Source: Oscillospiraceae bacterium
Lineage (GTDB): Bacteria; Bacillota_A; Clostridia; Oscillospirales; Oscillospiraceae
NCBI GenBank assembly: GCA_017415945.1
Contig: JAFQDR010000117.1
Location: 1 to 8,008, forward strand
Direction of reading: 5' to 3'
DNA: 8,008 nucleotides
The notes under the pieces were generated by a model. The model saw only the letters and a program-made list of their open reading frames with translations. It did not search any database and had not been told where the DNA came from. Numbering within the stretch: the first letter of the stretch is position 1; each line of letters begins with the position of its first letter. Below are positions 1-4,707 of the stretch, one piece after another. A program made the translations under genes and the position numbers.

Positions 1-1
1 A

Positions 2-130
2 CGTCAGCAGATGGAGGCAATGAAAGTAGGGTCGATGTTCGGCTGGAATGTGCCCGGTGCTGATCCCAAAAGCTATGATGAATATGGTGCCGCTATCAGG
101 AAGAAACACATGGATCGGGATGACCGATAA
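2..130 (+). CDS. C-terminal end of an unrecognised protein (5' end outside window)
   Basis: This is the only plus-strand frame open to the left edge; the other two meet stops within about 60 bases. It gives 42 residues ending in TAA at 128-130. The visible tail is hydrophilic and basic, with a GWNVPGADPKSYDEYG segment and a charged end (RKKHMDRDDR). I do not recognise the family. A strong intrinsic terminator starts 15 bases after the stop, which supports a real gene end. Its position upstream of mobilisation genes suggests a mobile-element accessory gene, but that is inference from context only. Confidence 0.6.
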   Translation, partial: RQQMEAMKVGSMFGWNVPGADPKSYDEYGAAIRKKHMDRDDR

Positions 131-145
131 GGGAAAATAATTTTG

Positions 146-196
146 AAGGAGTTGATGCTGTTGCTTATTATGGGTACAGCATCGGCTCCTTTTTTT
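146..196 (+). terminator. Strong intrinsic terminator, probably bidirectional
   Basis: The arms at 146-161 and 176-191 pair over 16 bp with two G-U wobbles around a 14-nt loop. A run of seven T (190-196) follows on the plus strand. It ends transcription of the gene stopping at 130. The same hairpin begins nine bases past the stop of the minus-strand gene at 200, where an A/T-rich tract (TTCAAAATTATTTT on the minus strand) follows, so it may serve both convergent genes. Confidence 0.85.
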
Positions 197-199
197 ATT

Positions 200-466
200 T
201 CATTCCTTGTTATTCCGGACGATGGGACCGCTGTTGTCTTCCTTTCTCATACGGAGATATTTTTCACGGAGATTCCATGCGAGATCAGGGGTAATCAAAC
301 CGTCGACTTCGGCGCAATTGATATCGCTTTGCAGTTCGCAATAGTCGCAGTCCCAATGAAGATACGGAATCCCGTTGTCCAGCATCTCCCATGCTTTCTG
401 CATTTTTTGTATGGATAAGTAGAGGATTTCCGGCAATCTTCCGTCCGGAGTATCAAGATAAGTCAT
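200..466 (-). CDS. Small conserved-looking acidic protein with CxxC, function unknown
   Basis: The protein has 88 residues from the ATG at 464-466. I prefer this start to the ATG six codons upstream (482-484). An AAAGG ribosome site (plus-strand CCTTT, 477-481) lies 10 bases before the inner ATG, while the outer ATG has none and would sit only about ten bases from the predicted transcript start. The protein is soluble, with WDCDYCELQ at residues 38-46 (C40, C43) and C51, then a helical LITPDLAWNLREKYLRM stretch (about 58-73). C40/C43/C51 could bind a metal, but three cysteines alone do not show it. It is transcribed away from mobC and converges on the first gene. It resembles small unnamed proteins seen near mobilisation genes in Firmicutes, from memory only. 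No function is assigned. Confidence 0.7.
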   Translation of the reverse strand: MTYLDTPDGRLPEILYLSIQKMQKAWEMLDNGIPYLHWDCDYCELQSDINCAEVDGLITPDLAWNLREKYLRMRKEDNSGPIVRNNKE

Positions 467-501
467 TGTCGTTCTGCCTTTCATAATTATTGTTTGTCAA
501 T

Positions 502-530
502 ATTATAGTGCAGACAACTCATACAGTCAA
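502..530 (-). promoter_or_regulatory. Sigma-A-type promoter for the small minus-strand gene
   Basis: Read on the minus strand there is TTGACT (525-530), a 17-bp spacer and a perfect TATAAT (502-507). Transcription would start near 495, about 30 bases before the ATG at 466, so the transcript includes the AAAGG ribosome site. The box lies in the short gap before mobC. RNA polymerase bound here, or a relaxosome protein bound in this gap, could affect both directions. Confidence 0.75.
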
Positions 531-555
531 GGAAAAACAGAAACAAATTTCAGAG

Positions 556-561
556 AGGAGG
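556..561 (+). promoter_or_regulatory. Consensus ribosome binding site of mobC
   Basis: A perfect AGGAGG lies nine bases before the ATG at 571. It decides the mobC start: the reading frame is open further upstream (a TTG at 490), but that extension has no ribosome site and covers the minus-strand promoter. Confidence 0.9.
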
Positions 562-570
562 ATTCACAAA

Positions 571-903
571 ATGGATAACCGAGTAAAAATTACCATTCGT
601 GTCACACCCGAAGACAAGCAGGCAATCGAAGAACGTATGAAAACAGCGGGAATCACGAATATGAACGCCTATATTCTGACAATGGCGCTGTACGGCAGTA
701 TTTACAATCTGCGCGAGATCGGAGAAGTCACCCGTCTTCTGCGCTATGCCGGCAACAACATCAATCAGCTTGCAGTGAAAGCGCATACAGGAAAATGGAT
801 TTCGATGGGCGAAATTGATGAGATCAAGAAATCGGTTCTGCATATCGAGCAGATGGTCATGTCGATCTCAGATCAACTCCGCCGTATGAACGGGGAAACG
901 TAA
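571..903 (+). CDS. mobC: MobC-family relaxosome accessory protein
   Basis: This is a 110-residue DNA-binding helper of plasmid or element mobilisation. MobC proteins bind near oriT and help the relaxase open the nic region. The N-terminus (about 1-45) reads as a ribbon-helix-helix fold, with a basic strand VKITIRVTPEDKQAIEERM followed by two helices. The family motif LRYAGNNINQLAVKA (about 58-71) is clear, and a C-terminal helix (about 79-105) follows. Length is normal for the family. It ends three bases before the relaxase ATG, so the two are almost certainly cotranscribed. In such elements the transfer origin usually lies just upstream of mobC. The 485-570 gap is a candidate, but I see no recognisable nic site there. 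Confidence 0.9.
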   Translation: MDNRVKITIRVTPEDKQAIEERMKTAGITNMNAYILTMALYGSIYNLREIGEVTRLLRYAGNNINQLAVKAHTGKWISMGEIDEIKKSVLHIEQMVMSISDQLRRMNGET

Positions 904-906
904 TTC

Positions 907-2067
907 ATGGCAGTCACGCGCATCATTCCGCTTCATGTAGGCGGGAAACGGTCACTTGCTGCGGCACTGAAGAAAAATATGGACTATGTTAAGAATCCCG
1001 AGAAAACGGACGGCGGACAGCTTGTAACGGGATATCGTTGTAATCCCGAACTTGCAGCAGCGGAATTCAAGATGGATTATGATCTGTATCAGAACTCCAC
1101 AAAACGGCACTTTGATCCGCATCATTCGGTAATCGCGTACCATCTGCGCCAGTCTTTCAAGCCGGGCGAAATTACGGCGGAAGAAGCAAACAAAATTGGG
1201 CGTGAGCTTGCCATGCGGTATACGCACGGAGATCACGCCTTTCTTGTTTGTACGCATACTGACCGAGCGCATATCCATAACCATATCATCATCGGTGCGG
1301 TGAATCTCGATTACACGCGAAAGCTCAAGGATGTGCATTGCTCGGGAAAGGTCATCGGGAAGCTGAATGATCTGATCTGTCTGGAGCACGGTTTGTCTGT
1401 ATTGGAACATGAAAAATGCCACGGCGGGAAGTCCTACAACAAGTGGCAGGGCTACCAGCCGCGGCTCTCTCACAGAGATCGATTGCGTTATGCGATGGAT
1501 ATTGCCTTGTCACAGGGACCGACGACAATGGAAGAATTTTACCGATTGCTCATGGCAGAGGGGTATGAAATCAAGAATCGGAACGGTGAGAATCCATCCT
1601 TCCGAGGAAAAGAGCAGGAGCGGTTTATCCGTTTGGATACCCTCGGCGACAACTATTCCATGCAGCATTTACGGGCAGTCTTCGCCGGTACCGAAAAACA
1701 TATTCCGGCAGAATATAAAGAGCAGACGACGGTATATATTACCCATACTGAACTTCGTCCCGGCAATATGCTCATTGATATCCAGAAAAAGCTGCAAGAG
1801 GGAAAAGGTGACGGCTATGTCCGCTGGGCACAAAACTTCAATGTCAAGCAGACGGCGCAAACGCTTCTGTTTCTGCGGGAGCAGGGGATTACTGACTATA
1901 AGCAGCTGCAAGAGCGGATTGCTGAAGTGAATCGGAAATGTGCGGAATTGCGTGGGGAGCCGGGGACTCCAACATCAGAGGAGTACAGAGAAGCGCGGCG
2001 GATATATCGGGAATTGGTTATGGCACGGGATATTGTGGATGGATTTATGGGGGAGAAAATAAAGTAA
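907..2067 (+). CDS. Relaxase / mobilisation nuclease (HUH family)
   Basis: This 386-residue protein should nick one strand at oriT and stay covalently attached through a tyrosine to start conjugative transfer. The relaxase domain covers roughly residues 1-180. The metal-binding triad is in CTHTDRAHIHNHIIIG (115-130), with H122, H124 and H126. HHSVIAYHLRQSF (72-84) matches the second relaxase motif. Y27 in MDYVKNPEKT is the likely nicking tyrosine, by position. The rest is helical and charged (about 290-386), with no helicase or primase domain, so it is at the short end for such Firmicute relaxases. The ATG is preceded by a modest GGGG at 892-895 and the mobC stop is only three bases away, consistent with translational coupling. 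No mating-pair genes are visible, so transfer would need a helper element. Confidence 0.93.
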   Translation: MAVTRIIPLHVGGKRSLAAALKKNMDYVKNPEKTDGGQLVTGYRCNPELAAAEFKMDYDLYQNSTKRHFDPHHSVIAYHLRQSFKPGEITAEEANKIGRELAMRYTHGDHAFLVCTHTDRAHIHNHIIIGAVNLDYTRKLKDVHCSGKVIGKLNDLICLEHGLSVLEHEKCHGGKSYNKWQGYQPRLSHRDRLRYAMDIALSQGPTTMEEFYRLLMAEGYEIKNRNGENPSFRGKEQERFIRLDTLGDNYSMQHLRAVFAGTEKHIPAEYKEQTTVYITHTELRPGNMLIDIQKKLQEGKGDGYVRWAQNFNVKQTAQTLLFLREQGITDYKQLQERIAEVNRKCAELRGEPGTPTSEEYREARRIYRELVMARDIVDGFMGEKIK

Positions 2068-2073
2068 AACAAA

Positions 2074-2129
2074 TTGCATTTTTGCAAGTATGATTGCTGA
2101 TTCGGATATGCCCGATTGCAAAAATGCAA
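2074..2129. repeat. Two copies of a TTGCA-N4-TGCAA palindrome, 42 bp apart
   Basis: The 14-mers at 2074-2087 (TTGCATTTTTGCAA) and 2116-2129 (TTGCAAAAATGCAA) are exact reverse complements of each other, and each is itself a palindrome around four A/T bases. Flanking bases make them 16-bp direct repeats too (ATTGCA-N4-TGCAAG). The spacing of 42 bp is close to four helical turns, so both sites would face the same side of DNA. The second copy covers the -35 box of the predicted integrase promoter. This suggests a paired operator or integrase/excisionase arm sites. As one long hairpin it lacks a following T tract, so a terminator is unlikely. Confidence 0.7.
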
Positions 2130-2144
2130 GATTTATGATATACT
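2116..2144 (+). promoter_or_regulatory. Probable integrase promoter
   Basis: TTGCAA (2116-2121) and TATACT (2139-2144) are separated by 17 bp. The -35 matches 4 of 6 positions and the -10 matches 5 of 6. The start would be near 2151, giving a leader of about 120 bases before the integrase ATG, with a large hairpin in it. The -35 lies inside a palindrome, so a bound protein would block it. Confidence 0.5.
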
Positions 2145-2186
2145 TATAGACATCAGGATAATAAAATATAGTTGGAACAAACATAC

Positions 2187-2229
2187 AGAGCCGAACGGAA
2201 AGTCGATGCCGATTTTTCTGTTCGGCTTT
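2187..2229 (+). terminator. Long hairpin between relaxase and integrase genes: terminator or leader attenuator
   Basis: The arms at 2189-2201 and 2215-2227 pair over 13 bp with one G-U wobble, extend two pairs further outward, and enclose a 13-nt loop that can form a 3-bp inner stem. What follows is TTTATTCATT, a weak T tract, so termination may be partial. It lies 120 bases after the relaxase stop, but downstream of the predicted integrase promoter. It would therefore act both as the end of the mob operon and as an attenuator in the integrase leader. Confidence 0.6.
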
Positions 2230-2254
2230 ATTCATTCCGGGTATACTAACATCA

Positions 2255-2264
2255 AAAGAAAGGG
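2255..2264 (+). promoter_or_regulatory. Ribosome binding site deciding the integrase start
   Basis: AAAGAAAGGG ends six bases before the ATG at 2271. An ATG two codons earlier (2265) abuts the ribosome site directly, so 2271 is the better start. Confidence 0.7.
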
Positions 2265-2270
2265 ATGCAT

Positions 2271-3200
2271 ATGAAATACAAAGAATGGCTGTTGGATTGG
2301 CTTGCCAGTTATGAAAAGCCTTCCAGAAAATCGAGAACGTACACCAAGTATCGGGACATCGTTGAGAAACGCCTGATTCCGCAGCTTGGTGAATATGATC
2401 TGACGGAAATCACGCCACTGACAGTACAGCGGTATATTGCGGAGCTGTCCGAAAAAGGAAATCAGAAAACGGGAGGCGGTCTGGCACCCAATTCGATCAA
2501 TTCCATCATCACAGTGATTCAGAAGTCTATGAACATGGCTCACCTTGTGGGGCATACCGATTCCTATGAGATGCACAAGATCAAGCGTCCGAAATCGGAT
2601 GAGGTACCGATTGAATGCTTTACCTTGGATGAACAGCGGCGGATCGAGCAGGCGGTCATGCAGGACAAACGCAAGAAAATGCTGGGTATCATTTTGTGCT
2701 TGTACACCGGTCTTCGCATCGGTGAATTGTTGGCACTTGAGTGGAGCGATATTGATTTTCAGAAAGGCTTGCTGACCGTCAATAAAAGCTGTTATGATGG
2801 GAAAGATGAAACAGGGAAATATTGCCGCATCACAGAAACACCGAAGACCACGAAATCCCGCAGGGAGATTCCGCTCCCGAAGCAGATTGTCCCTGTACTA
2901 AAGGAAATGAAAAAAGCCAGCACGTCAGTGCTGGTCATTACAGACGGAAAAAAGATTCCATCGGTTCGCGCCTATCAGGGCAGCTTCGCCTTGCTGCTGA
3001 AAAAATTAGGAATTACGCACCGTGGTTTTCATGCCCTGCGTCACACGTTCGCAACACGCGCCATCGAATGTGGTGTTGACGTCAAAACCCTGTCGGAAAT
3101 ATTGGGGCATAAAAACGCGACGGTGACACTCAATCGGTATGTCCACTCCATGATGGAGCATAAGGCGGCGATGATGAATAAAATAGGGAAAATTTTTTGA
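2271..3200 (+). CDS. Tyrosine recombinase (integrase) of the mobile element
   Basis: This 309-residue site-specific recombinase should integrate and excise the element. The N-terminal SAM-like core-binding domain covers about residues 1-100 (KYKEWLLDWLASYEKPSRKS, then VQRYIAEL). The catalytic domain covers about 115-309. All catalytic residues are visible: R149 in TGLRIGELLAL, K195 in TPKTTKSRREIPL, H254 and R257 in HALRHTFATR, H280 in ILGHKN and nucleophile Y290 in LNRYVHS. The protein therefore looks intact. It lacks a long arm-binding extension of the Tn916 type, so it is a short-form integrase. It follows its own control region (palindromes, promoter, leader hairpin) and no excisionase gene is adjacent. 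Its 3' side is the usual place for an attachment site. Confidence 0.93.
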   Translation: MKYKEWLLDWLASYEKPSRKSRTYTKYRDIVEKRLIPQLGEYDLTEITPLTVQRYIAELSEKGNQKTGGGLAPNSINSIITVIQKSMNMAHLVGHTDSYEMHKIKRPKSDEVPIECFTLDEQRRIEQAVMQDKRKKMLGIILCLYTGLRIGELLALEWSDIDFQKGLLTVNKSCYDGKDETGKYCRITETPKTTKSRREIPLPKQIVPVLKEMKKASTSVLVITDGKKIPSVRAYQGSFALLLKKLGITHRGFHALRHTFATRAIECGVDVKTLSEILGHKNATVTLNRYVHSMMEHKAAMMNKIGKIF

Positions 3201-3215
3201 CTTTATATGCTCATG

Positions 3216-3377
3216 TATTAGCATAATCAGTACCATTTCCCATGTATCTATTATATCAAAAAGCGCGATAAAAGTCAATACATCCACAGATCATTGCCGA
3301 AATGTGCAATGATTTTTTCATTTTCCGGTTTATATCAGGATAAAATACAGCGGATATCATCATGGATTATGCTAATA
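3216..3377. repeat. 13-bp perfect inverted repeat downstream of the integrase
   Basis: TATTAGCATAATC (3216-3228) and GATTATGCTAATA (3365-3377) are exact reverse complements separated by 136 bp. The inner 11 bases of each (ATTA-N3-TAAT) are themselves palindromic. The first copy is also the right half of a TATGCT/AGCATA inverted repeat (arms 3206-3211 approximately and 3220-3225). They resemble recombinase or regulator binding sites next to an integrase gene; the assignment is inferred. Confidence 0.6.
3290..3318 (+). terminator. Intrinsic terminator after the integrase
   Basis: ATCATTGC (3290-3297) pairs with GCAATGAT (3306-3313) around an 8-nt loop, followed directly by a run of T ending at 3318. 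It lies 90 bases past the integrase stop and is the likely end of that transcript. Confidence 0.8.
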
Positions 3378-3465
3378 GATGATGATTTCGATGTGAAAAA
3401 TATCATTTATTTGGTCTTTCCCTTGTAGATAGACCAATATATGATGATTGGTGTAAGTGGTATAG

Positions 3466-3498
3466 GGCATCGATGCTGTCATCGATGCCTTTGTTTTT
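3466..3498 (+). terminator. Intrinsic terminator immediately before the SLOG gene (leader terminator)
   Basis: GGCATCGATG (3466-3475) and CATCGATGCC (3480-3489) form a perfect 10-bp stem with a 4-nt loop, followed by TTTGTTTTT. It ends only about ten bases before the ATG at 3508, with the G-rich ribosome site directly after the T tract. Either it insulates the operon from read-through or it is an attenuator in the operon's own leader. Confidence 0.75.
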
Positions 3499-3507
3499 GG
3501 GGGAATT

Positions 3508-3996
3508 ATGCTGGATACATTTACTGTTGCGTTCTTCGGTCACAGGGAGATCGAGTATTTCCAAGAAACCGAGCGAGCACTTGAAAAGCTGATAGAATCT
3601 CTGATGCGGGAGCATGAGTATGTCGAATTTCTTATCGGCAGAAACGGCGAATTTGATCAGCTGACAGCATCGACGGTACGCTCGGTACGAAATCGGCTTG
3701 GCTGTCGCAACAGCTCCTTAACGCTTGTCCTGCCATATATGACGGCAGAATTCCGGGACAATGAGGAATCCTTCCTTGCCTATTACGATGAGGTTGAAGT
3801 GTCTGCTGCCGCTGATGGTGTACATTTCAAATCCGCTATGCAGACAAGGAACCGTGAGATGGTAGACAGGTCTGACTTGGTTGTCTTTTGTGTCGATCAC
3901 ACATCGGGCGGTGCATATCAGACCTTGAAGTATGCCAAAAGGTGTCAGAAACCGTATATCAACATTTCAGAGAAAGGGACAGGCTTGGGTTTGTGA
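3508..3996 (+). CDS. SLOG-superfamily protein (DUF1273/YpsA-like)
   Basis: This 162-residue protein has the Rossmann-like SLOG fold, a family proposed to bind or process nucleotide ligands. Visible family marks are the N-terminal strand with FFGHRE (9-14), GRNGEFDQLTA (44-54), a second strand LTLVLPYM (71-78), and the C-terminal block NREMVDRSDLVVFCVDHTSGGA (115-136) leading into YQTLKYAKR. Length suits a single SLOG domain. The GGGGG at 3499-3503 is the ribosome site, four bases before the ATG. The stop overlaps the ATG of the following membrane-protein gene by one base, so the two are made together. SLOG proteins often pair with membrane effectors in proposed nucleotide-signal conflict systems, which makes that partner notable. 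The ligand and activity cannot be read from the sequence. Confidence 0.85.
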   Translation: MLDTFTVAFFGHREIEYFQETERALEKLIESLMREHEYVEFLIGRNGEFDQLTASTVRSVRNRLGCRNSSLTLVLPYMTAEFRDNEESFLAYYDEVEVSAAADGVHFKSAMQTRNREMVDRSDLVVFCVDHTSGGAYQTLKYAKRCQKPYINISEKGTGLGL

Positions 3997-4652
3997 TGGG
4001 AAATGTTTTCAAGAGTATTTGTAATTGGATGAAAACGCATTTGGCTGATCTATTGACTGTATTGCTTGTACTGTTTGCTTGTGTTGCTACGTTTGGGGTA
4101 GGTTATATCCTTTGCCTATTTCAAATTCAGGATGATGTTTTATATTACGAAACTATGATATCTGCGCTGGAGCCAAGTGTGTGTGCTCTTTGTCGCAATC
4201 AGGCAGGTGCGAAGGTACACGCACCTTGTATTGTCAACCTTGCCACAGGTGAGGTGTCGGAACTCTCTGTTTATGACCCGCATCCAACTGAAATCGGTGA
4301 AGTGACTGCTGCCCCAAAGAAAGGATACACGTCCTTTTTCACCGGTGCCGGTGCCATGATTCAGCAGAATCCCGATCTGGAATACTGTGAAGCAACATTG
4401 CCGCGAAAGGAAGAGCCGATTGAACCCGGTCACTTCTGTTACGAATGCAGACGGATTCTGACAGAACCGGATAGAAACGGGTATGTGATTGCGGATATGT
4501 ATAATCCTGAAGCTGTTGAGGTCTACACCGTTTGGGACGGTGCGAAGTATGAGATTCGGGATTATCTGGTGACTGTGAATCGCACGGACAGCGGAGCACT
4601 TGAGATTGAGGTGCATGGGTTGCTTGATGAGCACACGTCACAAAACCAATGA
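3996..4652 (+). CDS. Single-pass membrane protein with paired CxxC motifs, function unknown
   Basis: The protein has 218 residues from the ATG at 3996, which shares one base with the preceding TGA stop (TGATG). The frame is open further upstream, but that stretch lies inside the SLOG gene. The N-terminus is basic and amphipathic (about 1-16), followed by one strong membrane segment (about 18-42, LADLLTVLLVLFACVATFGVGYILCLF). The remaining 175 residues are soluble. They carry CALC (C63, C66), C78, C131 and CYEC (C148, C151), an arrangement that could be a split zinc ribbon or redox pairs. The C-terminus looks like a small beta domain (VEVYTVWDGAKYEIRDYLVTV). The lysine-rich start ahead of the membrane segment predicts N-in, tail-out topology, in which case disulfides are possible. 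I do not recognise a named family. Tight coupling suggests it works with the SLOG protein. Confidence 0.75.
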   Translation: MGNVFKSICNWMKTHLADLLTVLLVLFACVATFGVGYILCLFQIQDDVLYYETMISALEPSVCALCRNQAGAKVHAPCIVNLATGEVSELSVYDPHPTEIGEVTAAPKKGYTSFFTGAGAMIQQNPDLEYCEATLPRKEEPIEPGHFCYECRRILTEPDRNGYVIADMYNPEAVEVYTVWDGAKYEIRDYLVTVNRTDSGALEIEVHGLLDEHTSQNQ

Positions 4653-4707
4653 TAATGGCTAAATAAAATGATTTTGACAATATTGAATGTGAGAGGACAA
4701 TTCTGAT

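Larger units (their letters stand above)
3201..3507. other. Gene-free region between integrase and SLOG gene; possible element boundary
   Basis: No frame here codes convincingly on either strand. The region holds a duplicated ATTA-N3-TAAT palindrome, an intrinsic terminator, a 7-bp inverted repeat TTGGTCT/AGACCAA (3410-3416 and 3430-3436) and a second terminator in front of the next gene. ATCAGGATAAAATACAG at 3334-3350 closely matches ATCAGGATAATAAAATATAG at 2152-2171, on the other side of the integrase gene, with a 3-bp insertion and one substitution. I found no convincing sigma-A promoter for the downstream genes. It could contain the attachment site, but the other end is not in the window, so no core can be named. 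Confidence 0.5.

Noticed and set aside
143..418. Plus-strand 91-residue frame
   Set aside because: It starts inside the terminator hairpin and is the shadow of the minus-strand gene, which has a promoter, a ribosome site and more protein-like composition.
490..570. TTG-initiated N-terminal extension of MobC
   Set aside because: It has no ribosome site and overlaps the opposite promoter; the ATG at 571 has a perfect AGGAGG nine bases upstream.
485..570. Transfer origin (oriT) upstream of mobC
   Set aside because: The position is right and a 5-bp inverted repeat TTGTC/GACAA exists (494-498, 513-517). However, I can see no known nic consensus, so it is not listed as a feature.
1409..1930. 173-residue frame inside the relaxase gene
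   Set aside because: It is arginine/serine-rich out-of-frame translation of the relaxase, with no family signal. The minus-strand frame at 952-1473 is likewise a shadow.
3888..3995. 36-codon upstream extension of the membrane protein
   Set aside because: It lies wholly within the SLOG coding sequence. The ATG overlapping the SLOG stop gives a normal basic N-terminus before the membrane segment.
4674..4701. Promoter TTGACA-16-GACAAT in front of the restriction gene
   Set aside because: The -35 is perfect but the -10 is poor, and transcription would start at the ATG and leave out the good ribosome site at 4692-4697. Cotranscription from upstream or another promoter is more likely.
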